Part shown: in pieces, positions 31,767 through 41,162 of the stretch
Position numbering within the stretch: position 1 is the first letter of the stretch
Layout of the letters: each line of letters starts with the position of its first letter
NCBI GenBank assembly: GCA_029559915.1
Contig: JAKPZU010000352.1
Coordinates: 1-42,432, forward strand
Origin: Bacillota bacterium
GTDB lineage: Bacteria; Bacillota_I; Bacilli_A; Izemoplasmatales; Hujiaoplasmataceae
DNA length: 42,432 bases
Direction: 5' to 3'
Made by a program: the position numbers and the translations under genes
Notes under the pieces: model-generated
The model's input: the letters and a program-made list of their open reading frames with translations, nothing else
Databases searched by the model: none
Told to the model about the DNA's origin: nothing

Positions 31767-33722
31767 ATGAAAAGATTTGTGATGACATTCGTCTTGGTTT
31801 TTCTAGCTATAGTTTTTATTTCCTGTCAAGCAACCCCATCAACAACTACCGCAACTCCTACCGGTGACAATGTTGGTGCTTTTGCTTCGTATTCGCAATT
31901 GGAAAGTTATTTAAAATCGTTTTACAAGCAAAAAAGCGGTGAAAGATGGTATCTTTTCTCCAGCACTGCCGTAACAGGCGCACCAGAAATGGATGCGGCT
32001 GAAGGTTCGGTTAACTTCACTGATGGAGAAAGAGATTATTCTAAGACCAACAACCAAGTGGAAGGCGTCGAAGAAGCTGATACAATCCTTACGGACGGTT
32101 ATTATATTTACATTACTTCCGGTGATAAGTTCTTTATCGTTGATGCAGAAACCTTAGAAATTAAATTTACTTACACAGATGAAGCCAATTATTGGTCAGG
32201 ATTATATCTTTACAATGATAAGGTAGTCTTGATTGGCAGTTATTATCGTTATTTCTTGATTGAAGAACCAGAAGACAAAACGACTGATTCAGCACCTTCA
32301 GAAGATGGTGATGATGTAAAAGAACCATATTACTATCCTTACTACTATTACACATATGAATATGGCACTAAAGTAGTGGTTTTTGACAAGAGCGACATTG
32401 ATAACGTTGAAGTCGCTCGTGAACTTGATTTTGATTCTTCATATATTACCAGTTCAAGAATGATTGACGGAACTTTATATTTAATCATGAACAACTATAC
32501 AATCAGATATTATTACGAAGAAGATAATTTCATTCCTAAATATCTTGACTCGGTAAGAAGCGATGAAATGGAATTATTGCCGGCAAACCGCATTTATTTC
32601 ATGCCGAATGACAGCAATGATTTTTCCTATTTATTATTGGCTTCAATTGCCGTTGACACTGAAGAAGAAGCCAATGTCAAAGCTTATTTGGGCAGCATTT
32701 ACCAAGTATACATGAGCACGAACAACCTTTATGCAACAGTATATCGTTTCAATTACGATTATGAAACCCAAACTTACGATGACAAGACATTCATTCTCAG
32801 ATTTGCCATCGAAGACAATGAACTGGTTTATAAGGCTTTCGCTGAAATTGAAGGCAATCCGCTAAATCAATTCTCAATGGATGAACATGAAGGAAACTTC
32901 AGAATTGCCGTTACCGATTATGATTACACCAATCAAGGTATGGTGTTTGCGAACAATCTTATTATTCTAGACGCTACAAGTGATGATGAAATGACCTTTG
33001 TATCTTCCCTCACTGGCCTTGGAAAACCGGGTGAAAGAATTTACTCAGTCAGATTCTCTGGTGATATCGCTTATGTTGTTACCTTCGTCAACACCGATCC
33101 ACTATATAAATTGGATCTTTCCAATCCAGCTGAACCAAAGATATTGGGCGAACATTATGAAGAAGGCGTAAGCGACTATCTTCATGAAATTACTGATAAT
33201 TTAATGGTTGGCGTCGGCAGACAAGCTGAAACAAATGAGTATAATCAAACCTTCTTTACTGGAGTTAAGGTAGCACTTTATGATACCAGCGACGACTTAC
33301 CGGTGAACCTTGAAACTTATCTTGTCGAAGGCGAATACTCTTATACAGCTGTAACTTACAACCACAAATATTTCATGTCCTTTACCCCTGAAGATGCGGA
33401 CTTTACTTATGTCGCGATTCCTGTTTCAGCATACTATAACAATTATTCTCGCTACTCTCAATCGATGTTTGTCTTCAAAGTTTACCACTCAGGTGATTTG
33501 GAAATGGTAGCGCAGTTGGAACATGAAACCGATAATTATTTTGATTCCATCGAAAAAGCGGTAATGATTGACAATTACATTTATACCTTGTCATATTCGC
33601 AAATTCAAGTATTCAATATGAATGACGGATTCAATTTTGTCGACAAAGTCGTATTGAACGAAACTTACTATCAAGACTATTACTATACAGAAGAACCTGT
33701 TGCTTCAGGTGCTTTGGATTAA
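31767..33722 (+). CDS. Beta-propeller domain lipoprotein
   Basis: Protein of 651 residues with a lipoprotein signal and lipobox VFISC (Cys20), then a Thr/Pro/Ala-rich linker. From about residue 90, NNQVEGVEEADTILTDG begins a domain matching the secreted beta-propeller family (Beta_propel, PF09826), whose start reads 'TN.QV.GVdEaD..KtDG'. Repeated strands rich in Tyr, Asp and Glu continue to the end, including a YYYPYYYYTYEYG stretch near 189-201. The function of this family is unknown; the protein is probably displayed on the outer membrane face. GGGGAGG precedes the ATG. Confidence 0.88.
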   Translation: MKRFVMTFVLVFLAIVFISCQATPSTTTATPTGDNVGAFASYSQLESYLKSFYKQKSGERWYLFSSTAVTGAPEMDAAEGSVNFTDGERDYSKTNNQVEGVEEADTILTDGYYIYITSGDKFFIVDAETLEIKFTYTDEANYWSGLYLYNDKVVLIGSYYRYFLIEEPEDKTTDSAPSEDGDDVKEPYYYPYYYYTYEYGTKVVVFDKSDIDNVEVARELDFDSSYITSSRMIDGTLYLIMNNYTIRYYYEEDNFIPKYLDSVRSDEMELLPANRIYFMPNDSNDFSYLLLASIAVDTEEEANVKAYLGSIYQVYMSTNNLYATVYRFNYDYETQTYDDKTFILRFAIEDNELVYKAFAEIEGNPLNQFSMDEHEGNFRIAVTDYDYTNQGMVFANNLIILDATSDDEMTFVSSLTGLGKPGERIYSVRFSGDIAYVVTFVNTDPLYKLDLSNPAEPKILGEHYEEGVSDYLHEITDNLMVGVGRQAETNEYNQTFFTGVKVALYDTSDDLPVNLETYLVEGEYSYTAVTYNHKYFMSFTPEDADFTYVAIPVSAYYNNYSRYSQSMFVFKVYHSGDLEMVAQLEHETDNYFDSIEKAVMIDNYIYTLSYSQIQVFNMNDGFNFVDKVVLNETYYQDYYYTEEPVASGALD

Positions 33723-33741
33723 ATAATATTGCAAAGAAATC

Positions 33742-33769
33742 AAGTGAGCGATTTTCGCTCACTTTTTTT
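33742..33769 (+). terminator. Terminator of the beta-propeller gene
   Basis: AAGTGAGCGA (33742-33751), loop TTT, TCGCTCACTT (33755-33764), then a T run. Confidence 0.92.
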
Positions 33770-33840
33770 GCATATCTAATGAATTTATCGGACAAATAAT
33801 GTAAAATATAAGAGGTAAGGAACTCTCGAGGTGAAACAAA

Positions 33841-34572
33841 TTGAATGAAACGATTATTACATCCAAGGCAAATCCGTTAATTAAAGAAGCGGTAAAATTA
33901 AAACAAAAGAAATATCGTTCCCTAATGGGAAAGTTTATTTTGGATGGATATCACCTTGTAAATGAAGCTCTAATCAAGGGCTTGGTCGAAAGAGTTTTCT
34001 ATGTGGAATCCTGTGAAATTGAAGGCGTTGAAAAGTATCAAGTCAGTGCTATAGTTATGGAAAGTTTAAGCGATGTGGTACAAAATCAGGGTATTGTCGC
34101 AATCTGCAAGAAACCAGAAAAGATGGAAATAGGCAATAAAGTGTTAATCCTGGATAATGTCCAAGATCCGGGAAATATCGGAACTTTAATCAGATCGTGT
34201 GCAGCCTTCGGATTCGATACCATTATCGCGGAAAATTCCGTTGACTTCTATAATGATAAAGTCATCAGGAGTACACAAGGAGCGTTGTTCAAGGTCAATT
34301 TAATCAGTAGCGAAATTATGGGCTTTATTGATAACCATCCGGATTTTGATATCTACGCAACCGATTTAAAAAGTCAAAGATATCTTGACGAAATGAAAAT
34401 CACGGCAAAAAAGATTGCGATAATATTGGGGAATGAAGGAAGCGGAGTTTCCCAGGAAATTCTTGACAAAGTCAATAATAGCTTCAAACTGAAGATGAGT
34501 AATATGGAATCATTGAATGTTGGTGTAGCCGGCAGCATTATCTTATATGAATTATCCAAAAGGAGTTTATGA
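33841..34572 (+). CDS. TrmH/SpoU-family RNA 2'-O-methyltransferase
   Basis: Protein of 243 residues. The N-terminal substrate-binding part (ITSKANPLIKEAVKLKQKKYR) is followed by the SPOUT domain with its three motifs: DNVQDPGNIGTLIRS (about 102-116), ILGNEGSGV (about 197) and LNVGVAGSIILYE near the end. It methylates ribose in 23S rRNA or tRNA; which nucleotide cannot be told (YsgA/RlmB-like). The start is TTG at 33841 with AGGTGA at 33829-33834; an ATG 4 nt further is out of frame. The stop overlaps the next start (ATGA). Confidence 0.92.
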   Translation: MNETIITSKANPLIKEAVKLKQKKYRSLMGKFILDGYHLVNEALIKGLVERVFYVESCEIEGVEKYQVSAIVMESLSDVVQNQGIVAICKKPEKMEIGNKVLILDNVQDPGNIGTLIRSCAAFGFDTIIAENSVDFYNDKVIRSTQGALFKVNLISSEIMGFIDNHPDFDIYATDLKSQRYLDEMKITAKKIAIILGNEGSGVSQEILDKVNNSFKLKMSNMESLNVGVAGSIILYELSKRSL

Positions 34573-34574
34573 TT

Positions 34575-34865
34575 ATGAATTTTATTTATGACAACAATCG
34601 AATTTATGCAAAAGACGAATCTGGGTTATTATTGGCGGAGGTAACTTTCCCGGCACGTGATGACCTAAGAGTTGATATCAACCATGTCTATGTCGACGAG
34701 AGTTTGCGTGGACAAGGCATAGCTTCCAATTTGATGCTTGAAGCTTACAATTTCATCAAGGCCAAAAACTTGAAAATTGTAGCTAAATGTCCTTATGCCA
34801 TAAGTTGGTTTAAAAAACACGAAGAATATCAAGATATAGTCATCAACGTCAAAACCAAGAAATAA
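34575..34865 (+). CDS. Small GNAT-like acetyltransferase (YjdJ/COG2388 type)
   Basis: About 96 residues. The region INHVYVDESLRGQGIASNLM (about 36-55), then AKCPYAISWFKKH, is typical of the short GNAT proteins of the YjdJ/GTLF3B type, which carry only the acetyl-CoA core. Two starts are possible: ATG 34569, overlapping the previous stop, and ATG 34575. The AGGAG at 34561-34565 gives better spacing for 34575. The substrate is unknown. Coupled to the methyltransferase gene. Confidence 0.82.
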   Translation: MNFIYDNNRIYAKDESGLLLAEVTFPARDDLRVDINHVYVDESLRGQGIASNLMLEAYNFIKAKNLKIVAKCPYAISWFKKHEEYQDIVINVKTKK

Positions 34866-34900
34866 CTTGAAGTTTGATGTTCAAGATGTGGATATTTTCC

Positions 34901-34929
34901 TTGAAATGATTTTGACATTATGTTATAAT
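34901..34929 (+). promoter_or_regulatory. Promoter of the rimP-nusA-infB operon
   Basis: TTGAAA (34901-34906), a 17-bp spacer and TATAAT (34924-34929). Transcription would start near 34936, leaving a leader of about 57 nt that contains the hairpin at 34951-34974. Confidence 0.8.
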
Positions 34930-34950
34930 GTTTTTGCATAAGAATTAACG

Positions 34951-34974
34951 GAGAGGGTCGTGCCCTCTCTTTTT
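34951..34974 (+). terminator. Leader hairpin with T run before rimP (candidate attenuator)
   Basis: GAGAGGG (34951-34957), loop TCGTG, CCCTCTC (34963-34969), then five T (34970-34974). It has the form of a short intrinsic terminator and lies between the promoter and rimP, so it could limit entry into the operon. Confidence 0.7.
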
Positions 34975-34992
34975 AATGAAAGGAATGAGATT

Positions 34993-35430
34993 ATGAATTT
35001 AGACAAATTGAAAGATGAATTGAATGGTTTCTTGAAGACCACAAGATTTGAACTATATGGTGTTGAGTTCATCAAGGACAAGAGGGACTCAATCCTGAGA
35101 ATCTATATTGACAATCTAGAGGGAATCAACATGGAAGATGTAGTTGAAGCAACCCATCTCATCAATCCTTTCATCGACAAGTTGGACCCGATTGAAGGCG
35201 AATATCTGCTGGAGGTTTCCTCCCCGGGCGCAGAAAAAGAATTGAGAAGTATTGAAGCGGTCAAAAAAGCTATCAATCGTTATGTTTATCTGGAAACATA
35301 TGAACAAAAATTAGAAGGAAAGTTAGTTGATTTCAATGGTGAAGTACTGACTTTGATTGCAGGAAAAAACAAAAGAGTAGCGATAAATTATATTGATGTT
35401 AATCTGATAAGATTAGCCATCAAGTTTTAG
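34993..35430 (+). CDS. rimP: RimP, 30S subunit maturation factor
   Basis: Protein of 145 residues needed for assembly of the 30S subunit. The segments RFELYGVEFIKDKRDSILRIYID (N-terminal domain) and LLEVSSPGAEKEL (the family's 'EVSSPGxxR/K.L') are clear, followed by the SH3-like C-terminal domain. The start at 34993 has AAAGGAATGAG upstream; an in-frame GTG at 34960 lies inside the leader hairpin and is rejected. First gene of the nusA operon. Confidence 0.95.
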   Translation: MNLDKLKDELNGFLKTTRFELYGVEFIKDKRDSILRIYIDNLEGINMEDVVEATHLINPFIDKLDPIEGEYLLEVSSPGAEKELRSIEAVKKAINRYVYLETYEQKLEGKLVDFNGEVLTLIAGKNKRVAINYIDVNLIRLAIKF

Positions 35431-35439
35431 GAGAATAAA

Positions 35440-36504
35440 ATGACAAGTAAAGAATTTTTTAAAGCTTTAGAAGTATTATCAGAGGAAAGAGACATACCAA
35501 AAGAAAAAATATTGGAAGTTTTCGGTAGAGGCTTGATAAACGCTTATAAGAAAGCTTACAACGGTAAAGTCAACGCTGAAGTGGTCTTTAATGAAGAAAG
35601 AGCGGAGATTACTTTGGTCGCGAGATCTTTAGTAGTGGCGCAGGTTGATCCGGAAGCTGAGCCGGGCACGCAAATTTCTTTGGAAGAAGCCAGAGAATTA
35701 AAGAAAAATGTCAGGGTTGGCGATATCATCGAAGAGAAAATCACACCAAAGAACTTTGGTCGTTTAGCAGCTTCAACTGCTAAACAAATGTTGACACAAG
35801 GTTTGAAACAATTAGAAAGAGAAAGAAACCTTGAGTATTTCACCAATAAAGTTGGCGAAATGATCAGTGCGGAAATCGTGCAAATCAGTGATGAATTTGT
35901 AACTTTGTATTTAGGTAAAGAGACAGAAACTTCTATACCGGCTCGTGATTTATTAGTAAGCGACTTGTTTTTAGGAAATCGTTTGAGCGTCTATATCACT
36001 AAAGTTGAAGAAACTACTAAAGGACCAAAGGTTTATGTTTCAAGAACTGATAGAAACTTAGTTAAGCGCTTGATGGAAAACGCAATTCCTGAATTGAAAG
36101 ACGGCGTTATTGAGATTATCGGTTTGGCAAGAGATCCTGGTGACAGATGTAAGGTTTGCGTAGCGACCAATAACCCGGATGTTGATCCTGTGGGAGCTTG
36201 TTTAGGTAGAAATGGCGTGAGAATCAAAAGCGTTATCGATGCCTTGAACGGTGAGAAAATGGATATTTACAAATACAGTGACGATCCAAAAGAATTGATT
36301 TCCAATTCGATTCAACCAGCAAAAACCATCGCAGTCATCCTTGATGTCAAGGATAGATCAGCTTTAGCAATTGTTCCAGACGATCAATTATCGCTTGCTA
36401 TTGGTAAAAAGGGTCAAAATGCTCGTCTTGCAGTTCAATCATGCGGCTGGAAGATTGACATCAAACCTGAAGCAGATGCTTTGGAACAAGGTATAAAATT
36501 TTAA
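35440..36504 (+). CDS. nusA: NusA transcription elongation/termination factor
   Basis: Protein of 354 residues. The N-terminal polymerase-binding domain (1-125) contains VFGRGLINAYKKAY. An S1 domain (about 133-200) follows, then KH1 (with IGLARDPGDRCKVCVATN and GACLGRNGVRIKSV) and KH2 (VPDDQLSLAIGKKGQNARLA). It ends shortly after KH2, as in Bacillota, without the acidic repeats of E. coli NusA. AGGAGA precedes the ATG, 9 nt after rimP. Confidence 0.97.
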   Translation: MTSKEFFKALEVLSEERDIPKEKILEVFGRGLINAYKKAYNGKVNAEVVFNEERAEITLVARSLVVAQVDPEAEPGTQISLEEARELKKNVRVGDIIEEKITPKNFGRLAASTAKQMLTQGLKQLERERNLEYFTNKVGEMISAEIVQISDEFVTLYLGKETETSIPARDLLVSDLFLGNRLSVYITKVEETTKGPKVYVSRTDRNLVKRLMENAIPELKDGVIEIIGLARDPGDRCKVCVATNNPDVDPVGACLGRNGVRIKSVIDALNGEKMDIYKYSDDPKELISNSIQPAKTIAVILDVKDRSALAIVPDDQLSLAIGKKGQNARLAVQSCGWKIDIKPEADALEQGIKF

Positions 36505-36522
36505 TTGAAGGTGGTGATAAAC

Positions 36523-36789
36523 ATGAAAACCAAGAAAATCCCTTTACGTAAGTGCGTGGTCACTGGCGAAAGATTCGAAAAAAGACAATTGATGCGTGTT
36601 GTCAGAACGCCTGAAGGTCAGGTCATCTATGATAAAACGGGAAAGGCAAACGGCAGAGGTGTTTATCTATCAAAAAACAAAGAAGTCATCAATAAAGCCA
36701 AAAAGACAAACGTCTTGAAAAAACATTTGGAGATTGAAATACCGGAAAGTGTTTATGACGAACTTTTACAAGGTTTAGCAGATGAATAA
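36523..36789 (+). CDS. rnpM: RnpM/YlxR RNA-binding protein
   Basis: Protein of 88 residues of the YlxR (DUF448) family. PLRKCVVTGE at the N terminus, then KANGRGVYLS, are the family hallmarks. YlxR of Bacillus has been reported to bind RNase P RNA and modulate it (name RnpM). The start at 36523 has AAGGTGGTGA upstream; an in-frame TTG at 36505, directly after the nusA stop, has no ribosome site. Its 3' end overlaps ylxQ by 8 nt. Confidence 0.93.
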   Translation: MKTKKIPLRKCVVTGERFEKRQLMRVVRTPEGQVIYDKTGKANGRGVYLSKNKEVINKAKKTNVLKKHLEIEIPESVYDELLQGLADE

Positions 36790-37087
36790 AGAGCAGATAT
36801 TGAGTTTCTTGGGCTTATGTCAAAAAGCCAAGAAAATTGTTTCCGGAGAAGCATTCTCATTGGAACAGATTAAAGCAAAACAAGCGAAATTAGTGTTTTT
36901 AGCCAGCGATGCTGGAGTCAATACAACTAAGCGAATAAAAGATAAATCATTATTTTACGAAGTCGAAGTTATCGATAGTTTTTCTACCGAAGAATTAAGT
37001 AAGGCTATCGGTAAGAATAACCGTAAAGTAGTGACTGTCATCGATAAAAAATTCGCTGATAAAATGAAGGAATTAAAAAATATGTAA
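36782..37087 (+). CDS. ylxQ: YlxQ, L7Ae-family RNA-binding protein
   Basis: Protein of 101 residues. LSFLGLCQKAKKIVSGEAF near the N terminus and VFLASDAGVNTTKRI match the L7Ae/L30e-like YlxQ (RplGA) proteins, which bind kink-turn RNA. The role is not well defined; it is always found in the nusA-infB operon of Bacillota. It overlaps the previous gene, so translation is coupled. Confidence 0.92.
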   Translation: MNKEQILSFLGLCQKAKKIVSGEAFSLEQIKAKQAKLVFLASDAGVNTTKRIKDKSLFYEVEVIDSFSTEELSKAIGKNNRKVVTVIDKKFADKMKELKNM

Positions 37088-37102
37088 GGAAGAGGTGGTC
37101 AT

Positions 37103-38950
37103 ATGTCAAAATATATTGCCAAGAAAAAATTCAACAAAAATAGAGAAGATTATATTGAAAAAGAAAATAATCTGATCAACAAGAAAAAGAAATCATTGCG
37201 ACCAACCAAAACTACAGTGATTTATAAACAAGGCATGACGGTTTTGGAACTGGCTGAGGAAATGGATAAGCCAGTTACCGAGATTATTAAAAAACTAATG
37301 TTTTTAAGAGTCATGGCAACGCAAAATCAAGAAATCAGTCGTGAAAACGCTGAATTGTTAGCTATGGAGTATAATCTTGAATTTAAAGATGAAGTCATTA
37401 CCGATGTAACAAGATTTGATGAAATGGAAGATTTCGATAAGCCAGAAGATCTTGTTAACCGTCCACCAGTTGTGACCATCATGGGTCACGTGGATCATGG
37501 TAAAACTACACTTTTGGATAATATCCGTAATGCCAGAGTCGTTGATTCCGAGGCCGGTGGCATTACCCAACACATAGGTGCTTACCAAGTTGAAAAGAAT
37601 GGTCAAAAAATTACTTTCATCGATACTCCGGGACATGCGGCGTTCACGGAAATGCGTGCTCGTGGTGCGAGAATCACCGATATCGTCGTTTTAGTCGTTG
37701 CGGCTGATGATGGTGTCATGCCACAAACAAGAGAAGCAATCGACCATGCAAAAGCGTCAAAATGTTCAATTATCGTCGCTGTTAATAAAATGGATAAACC
37801 ACAAGCGAATCCCGATCGAGTAAAACAAGAACTAGCTGATCTAGATTTATTGCCGGATGATTGGGGCGGTGAAACGCCATATTGCCTGATTTCTGCGCTT
37901 AAGGGTACGGGAATTGATAATTTGCTTGACACAATTCAATTGGTCGCAGAAATGTTGGATTTAAAGGCCAATCCAAAGAAACCGGCAGTAGGAACAGTGA
38001 TTGAAGCCAAACTTGATAAAGGTAAAGGTCCAGTAGCAACCATCCTTGTTGATAATGGAACCTTGAGAGTTTCTGACAGTTTCGTTGCTGGCTCGACCTA
38101 TGGTAAGGTCAGGGCTATGGCCAATGATTTGGGACAAATGATTGAGGAAGCATTGCCTGGACAAGCCGTGGAAATAATCGGATTAGCGGATGTTCCAAGT
38201 GCTGGGGATCCATTCAAGGTCTTCAATGAAGAAAAATCTGTTAAGGACATTGCGACTGAAAGAGCGCAAAGACAATTTGATAAACAACATTCAACCAAAC
38301 AAGCCGTATCATTGGAGGATTTCTTCAATCGTGCGGAAGGCAAATTGAAAGAACTTAAGCTAATCATAAAAGCTGACGTTCAAGGTTCTATCGAAGCTTT
38401 CAAGGGTTCCATCAACAAAATATCAGTTGAAGGTACTTCAATTGATATCGTAAGAACCGGTGTTGGCGCAATAACCGATACGGATGTTTTATTGGCAGAA
38501 GCTTCAGAAGCAATCATTATCGGTTTTGGTGTAGGTACGCCAAGTACGGTAAGGGAACTAGCTGAAGAAAAGTCAGTTGAAATCAGGACTTACCGCGTAA
38601 TTTATGAAGCCTTGGATGATATTGAAGCGGCAATGAAAGGTTTGCTTGATCCAGTCTTTGAACAAAGCGTCATCGGCGAAGTTGAAGTCAGGGAAACTTT
38701 CAATGTCTCAAAAATCGGTACGATTGCCGGCTGCATGGTAACCAGCGGTGTCATTCGCAAGAATTCAATCATCAAATTGGTTCGTGACGGCAAAATCATT
38801 TTTGAAGGTAAACTTGGATCATTAAAACGTTTTAAAGACGATGTCAAAGAAGTTAAACAAGGTTATGACTGTGGTCTTACTTTGGAAAACTACAATGACG
38901 TCAAGATTGGTGACGTAATAGAAGTCTATATGATGAAAGAGGTGGAATAA
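37103..38950 (+). CDS. infB: Translation initiation factor IF-2
   Basis: GTPase of 615 residues that brings initiator tRNA to the ribosome. A short N-terminal IF2_N-like region (about 45-95) is followed by the G domain with [11 protein letters not shown] (about 127), [16 protein letters not shown] and NKMD, then domains II, III and IV (ending [23 protein letters not shown]). It is a compact form lacking the long charged N-terminal extension of E. coli IF-2 (890 residues). AGAGGTGG precedes the ATG. The stop overlaps the rbfA start by 1 nt (TAATG). Confidence 0.97.
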   Translation: MSKYIAKKKFNKNREDYIEKENNLINKKKKSLRPTKTTVIYKQGMTVLELAEEMDKPVTEIIKKLMFLRVMATQNQEISRENAELLAMEYNLEFKDEVITDVTRFDEMEDFDKPEDLVNRPPVVTIMGHVDHGKTTLLDNIRNARVVDSEAGGITQHIGAYQVEKNGQKITFIDTPGHAAFTEMRARGARITDIVVLVVAADDGVMPQTREAIDHAKASKCSIIVAVNKMDKPQANPDRVKQELADLDLLPDDWGGETPYCLISALKGTGIDNLLDTIQLVAEMLDLKANPKKPAVGTVIEAKLDKGKGPVATILVDNGTLRVSDSFVAGSTYGKVRAMANDLGQMIEEALPGQAVEIIGLADVPSAGDPFKVFNEEKSVKDIATERAQRQFDKQHSTKQAVSLEDFFNRAEGKLKELKLIIKADVQGSIEAFKGSINKISVEGTSIDIVRTGVGAITDTDVLLAEASEAIIIGFGVGTPSTVRELAEEKSVEIRTYRVIYEALDDIEAAMKGLLDPVFEQSVIGEVEVRETFNVSKIGTIAGCMVTSGVIRKNSIIKLVRDGKIIFEGKLGSLKRFKDDVKEVKQGYDCGLTLENYNDVKIGDVIEVYMMKEVE

Positions 38951-39279
38951 TGGCAAAGGTAAGTCATTTAGAAACCGATGTTCAACGAGTAGTAGCTGAT
39001 ATAATACACAATGAAGTCAAGGATGATTTGGGATTTATCACCATAACAGGTGTTAAAATCACCAATGAATTATCTTATATGTATGTCTATTACACAGTTT
39101 TTGGTGACCAAAAAACTTTGGACAAAACCCAACAAGCTTTGGATAGAGCCAATGGTTTTATCAAAAATATGATAGCGCAGAGAGTCAAGATGAGAAAAGT
39201 TCCAGCTTTAATCTTTAAATATGATGATTCTTATAATAAGGGTCAAAGGATTGACAGTTTGATTAAAACAATTAAATAA
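38950..39279 (+). CDS. rbfA: RbfA, ribosome-binding factor A
   Basis: Cold-response/30S maturation factor of 109 residues with a KH-like fold. Recognised by the VQRVVADIIHNEVKD segment, FITITGVKITNELSYMYVY and the C-terminal VPALIFKYDDSYNKGQRIDSLI. Last gene of the operon. AGAGGTGGA, at the end of infB, serves as the ribosome site. Confidence 0.96.
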   Translation: MAKVSHLETDVQRVVADIIHNEVKDDLGFITITGVKITNELSYMYVYYTVFGDQKTLDKTQQALDRANGFIKNMIAQRVKMRKVPALIFKYDDSYNKGQRIDSLIKTIK

Positions 39280-39291
39280 TCATAAACTTTT

Positions 39292-39329
39292 AGGCTGTAA
39301 GAACGATTTATTCTTACAGCCTTTGTTTT
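39292..39329 (+). terminator. Terminator of the rimP-rbfA operon
   Basis: AGGCTGTAAGAA (39292-39303), loop CGATTTA, TTCTTACAGCCT (39311-39322), then TTGTTTT. Confidence 0.9.
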
Positions 39330-39331
39330 AA

Positions 39332-39360
39332 TTGCATGTCTAACCTCAATTTGATATAAT
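39332..39360 (+). promoter_or_regulatory. Promoter of uvrC
   Basis: TTGCAT (39332-39337), a 17-bp spacer and TATAAT (39355-39360), with a TGA extension just before the -10. The predicted transcription start is near 39367, only about 5 nt before the uvrC ATG. Confidence 0.82.
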
Positions 39361-39371
39361 TAAAAAGTGAT

Positions 39372-41144
39372 ATGAACGAAAAAATTAATGCAAAACTAAA
39401 AGCCCTACCGGAAAAACCGGGAACTTATCAAATGCTTGATAAAACGGGTAAAATTATATATGTAGGTAAAGCCAAGAACTTAAAAAGAAGAGTGAGTTCT
39501 TATTTTGTTGGTGTCCACGATGAAAAAACAACACGATTGGTTAAGGATATCGATGATTTGACCTTTATCATCACCTCCAACGAGAAAGAAGCTTTTCTCT
39601 TGGAACTGGGACAAATAAAAAAACTTTTACCAAAATACAACATTCGTTTGACTTCGGATAGCACTTATCCCTACATAGAAGTAACCAATGAACGTCATCC
39701 CATAATCAGAACCACGAGAGACATAAAAGGAAAAAAGGGTAATATCTTCGGCCCCTATCCGAATGCATTTTACGCCAATGAGACCGTGAAATTATTGGAT
39801 ACGATTTTTCCCTTCAGGAAATGCTCAAAATTTCCTAAAAAAGTCTGTTTGTATTATCACATCAAACAATGCCTTGGACCATGTGAATTTTTAGTAACTG
39901 AGGAAACCTATAAAGATTTGATTAAGAAAGTCAGAAGTTTTCTGATGGGCAATACCAAAGAATTTATTGATGATTATAGTTTTAAAATGAATAAACACGC
40001 AGAAATGCTGGAATTCGAAAAAGCTCAAGAATATAAAGATTTAATTATTGCCATCAAGAAAACGACTGAGCAACAACAGGTTATTTTCAATGATAATCTT
40101 GATCGTGATATTGTCAATTTTCTTACCTATGACAACTATATTTCCATCAATATTCTTTTCATGAGAAACGGCAAACTTCTTTTTTCCAAATCCAAGATTT
40201 TTGCTTACTATGGAGCTGTAGAAGAAGTTCTGTTGACATATTTAGCTCAATTCTATGAAACCAATCCACTGCCTAAAGAATTGATATTACCTTATGGTTA
40301 TAACTATGAACTCTTCAAGGAAATTTTCGGTGATATCATCGTTGAACCTCAACGAGGAAGAAAGGTCAGGTTGTTGGAAATGGCTCTAGAAAACGCCACC
40401 TCCCATATGAACAACAATTTGCCTGTTTTCTTGAATAAGGAAAACAAGACCATCATCGCCTTAAAAGAATTGGAAGAGATTTTAGCGATTGACAGCATCA
40501 AAAGAATTGATATTTTTGATAACTCGCATACTTCCGGAAGCAACAAAGTATCAGCTATGGTTGTCTTCACCAACGGCTTGCCAGATAAGAATGAATATCG
40601 AAAATACAAAATAAAGACAATTGAAACTGCAGATGATTATGCGATGATGAAGGAAGTGCTTTATCGGAGATATCAAGCTGTTTTGATGGAAGGTTTGGAT
40701 AAACCGGATTTAATCATTGTCGATGGCGGCCTCATTCAACTCAGAGCCGGGAAAGCCGTTTTGAGTGATTTGAACTTACAGATTCCTTTGATTGGTCTAA
40801 AGAAAAATGACCGTCATAAAACCGAAGCCATCATTAATGATAGCGAAGACGAAATACTTCTTGATAAGAGCAGCAATCTTTACTCCTTGCTTTATAAAAT
40901 GCAAGAAGAAGTTCATCGCTTTGCGATTTCTTTTCAAAGGAATGTTGCGTCAAAAGCAATCTATGGTTCTATTCTGGATACGATTCCCAAAGTCGGAGAA
41001 GTAACCAAAAACAAACTATTGAAAAAGTACAAAACTCTTGATAATATTAAAAACGCTCCTCGCGAGGAACTGAAAATGCTTAAGATCTCCGAGGAAGCGA
41101 TTGACAATATCTATATGGCTTTACAAAGTTTTCAGGAGAAATAA
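39372..41144 (+). CDS. uvrC: UvrC, excinuclease ABC subunit C
   Basis: Protein of 590 residues that makes both cuts in nucleotide-excision repair. The GIY-YIG domain is at the N terminus (PGTYQMLDKTGKIIYVGKAK, about 15-34). The Cys-rich segment (CSKFPKKVCLYYHIKQCLGPC) and the UVR motif (KMNKHAEMLEFEKAQEYK, about 206-223) follow. The RNase H-like domain has IDIFDNSHTSGS and LIIVDGGLIQL, and a helix-hairpin-helix region (SILDTIPKVGEVTKNKLL) closes the protein. The start ATG lies almost at the predicted mRNA 5' end, with no functional ribosome site. Confidence 0.96.
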   Translation: MNEKINAKLKALPEKPGTYQMLDKTGKIIYVGKAKNLKRRVSSYFVGVHDEKTTRLVKDIDDLTFIITSNEKEAFLLELGQIKKLLPKYNIRLTSDSTYPYIEVTNERHPIIRTTRDIKGKKGNIFGPYPNAFYANETVKLLDTIFPFRKCSKFPKKVCLYYHIKQCLGPCEFLVTEETYKDLIKKVRSFLMGNTKEFIDDYSFKMNKHAEMLEFEKAQEYKDLIIAIKKTTEQQQVIFNDNLDRDIVNFLTYDNYISINILFMRNGKLLFSKSKIFAYYGAVEEVLLTYLAQFYETNPLPKELILPYGYNYELFKEIFGDIIVEPQRGRKVRLLEMALENATSHMNNNLPVFLNKENKTIIALKELEEILAIDSIKRIDIFDNSHTSGSNKVSAMVVFTNGLPDKNEYRKYKIKTIETADDYAMMKEVLYRRYQAVLMEGLDKPDLIIVDGGLIQLRAGKAVLSDLNLQIPLIGLKKNDRHKTEAIINDSEDEILLDKSSNLYSLLYKMQEEVHRFAISFQRNVASKAIYGSILDTIPKVGEVTKNKLLKKYKTLDNIKNAPREELKMLKISEEAIDNIYMALQSFQEK

Positions 41145-41162
41145 ATATTTACGGAGTGATGC

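Noticed and set aside
32335-32360. Tyrosine-codon tract in the beta-propeller gene as a simple-sequence repeat for phase variation
   Set aside because: The TAT/TAC pattern is irregular and not a perfect unit repeat, so slippage is unlikely.
34912-34929. TTGACA at 34912-34917 as the -35 for the TATAAT at 34924
   Set aside because: The spacer would be only 6 bp. TTGAAA at 34901 gives the correct 17 bp. A second promoter using TTGACA with TGCATA at 34935 is possible but weak.
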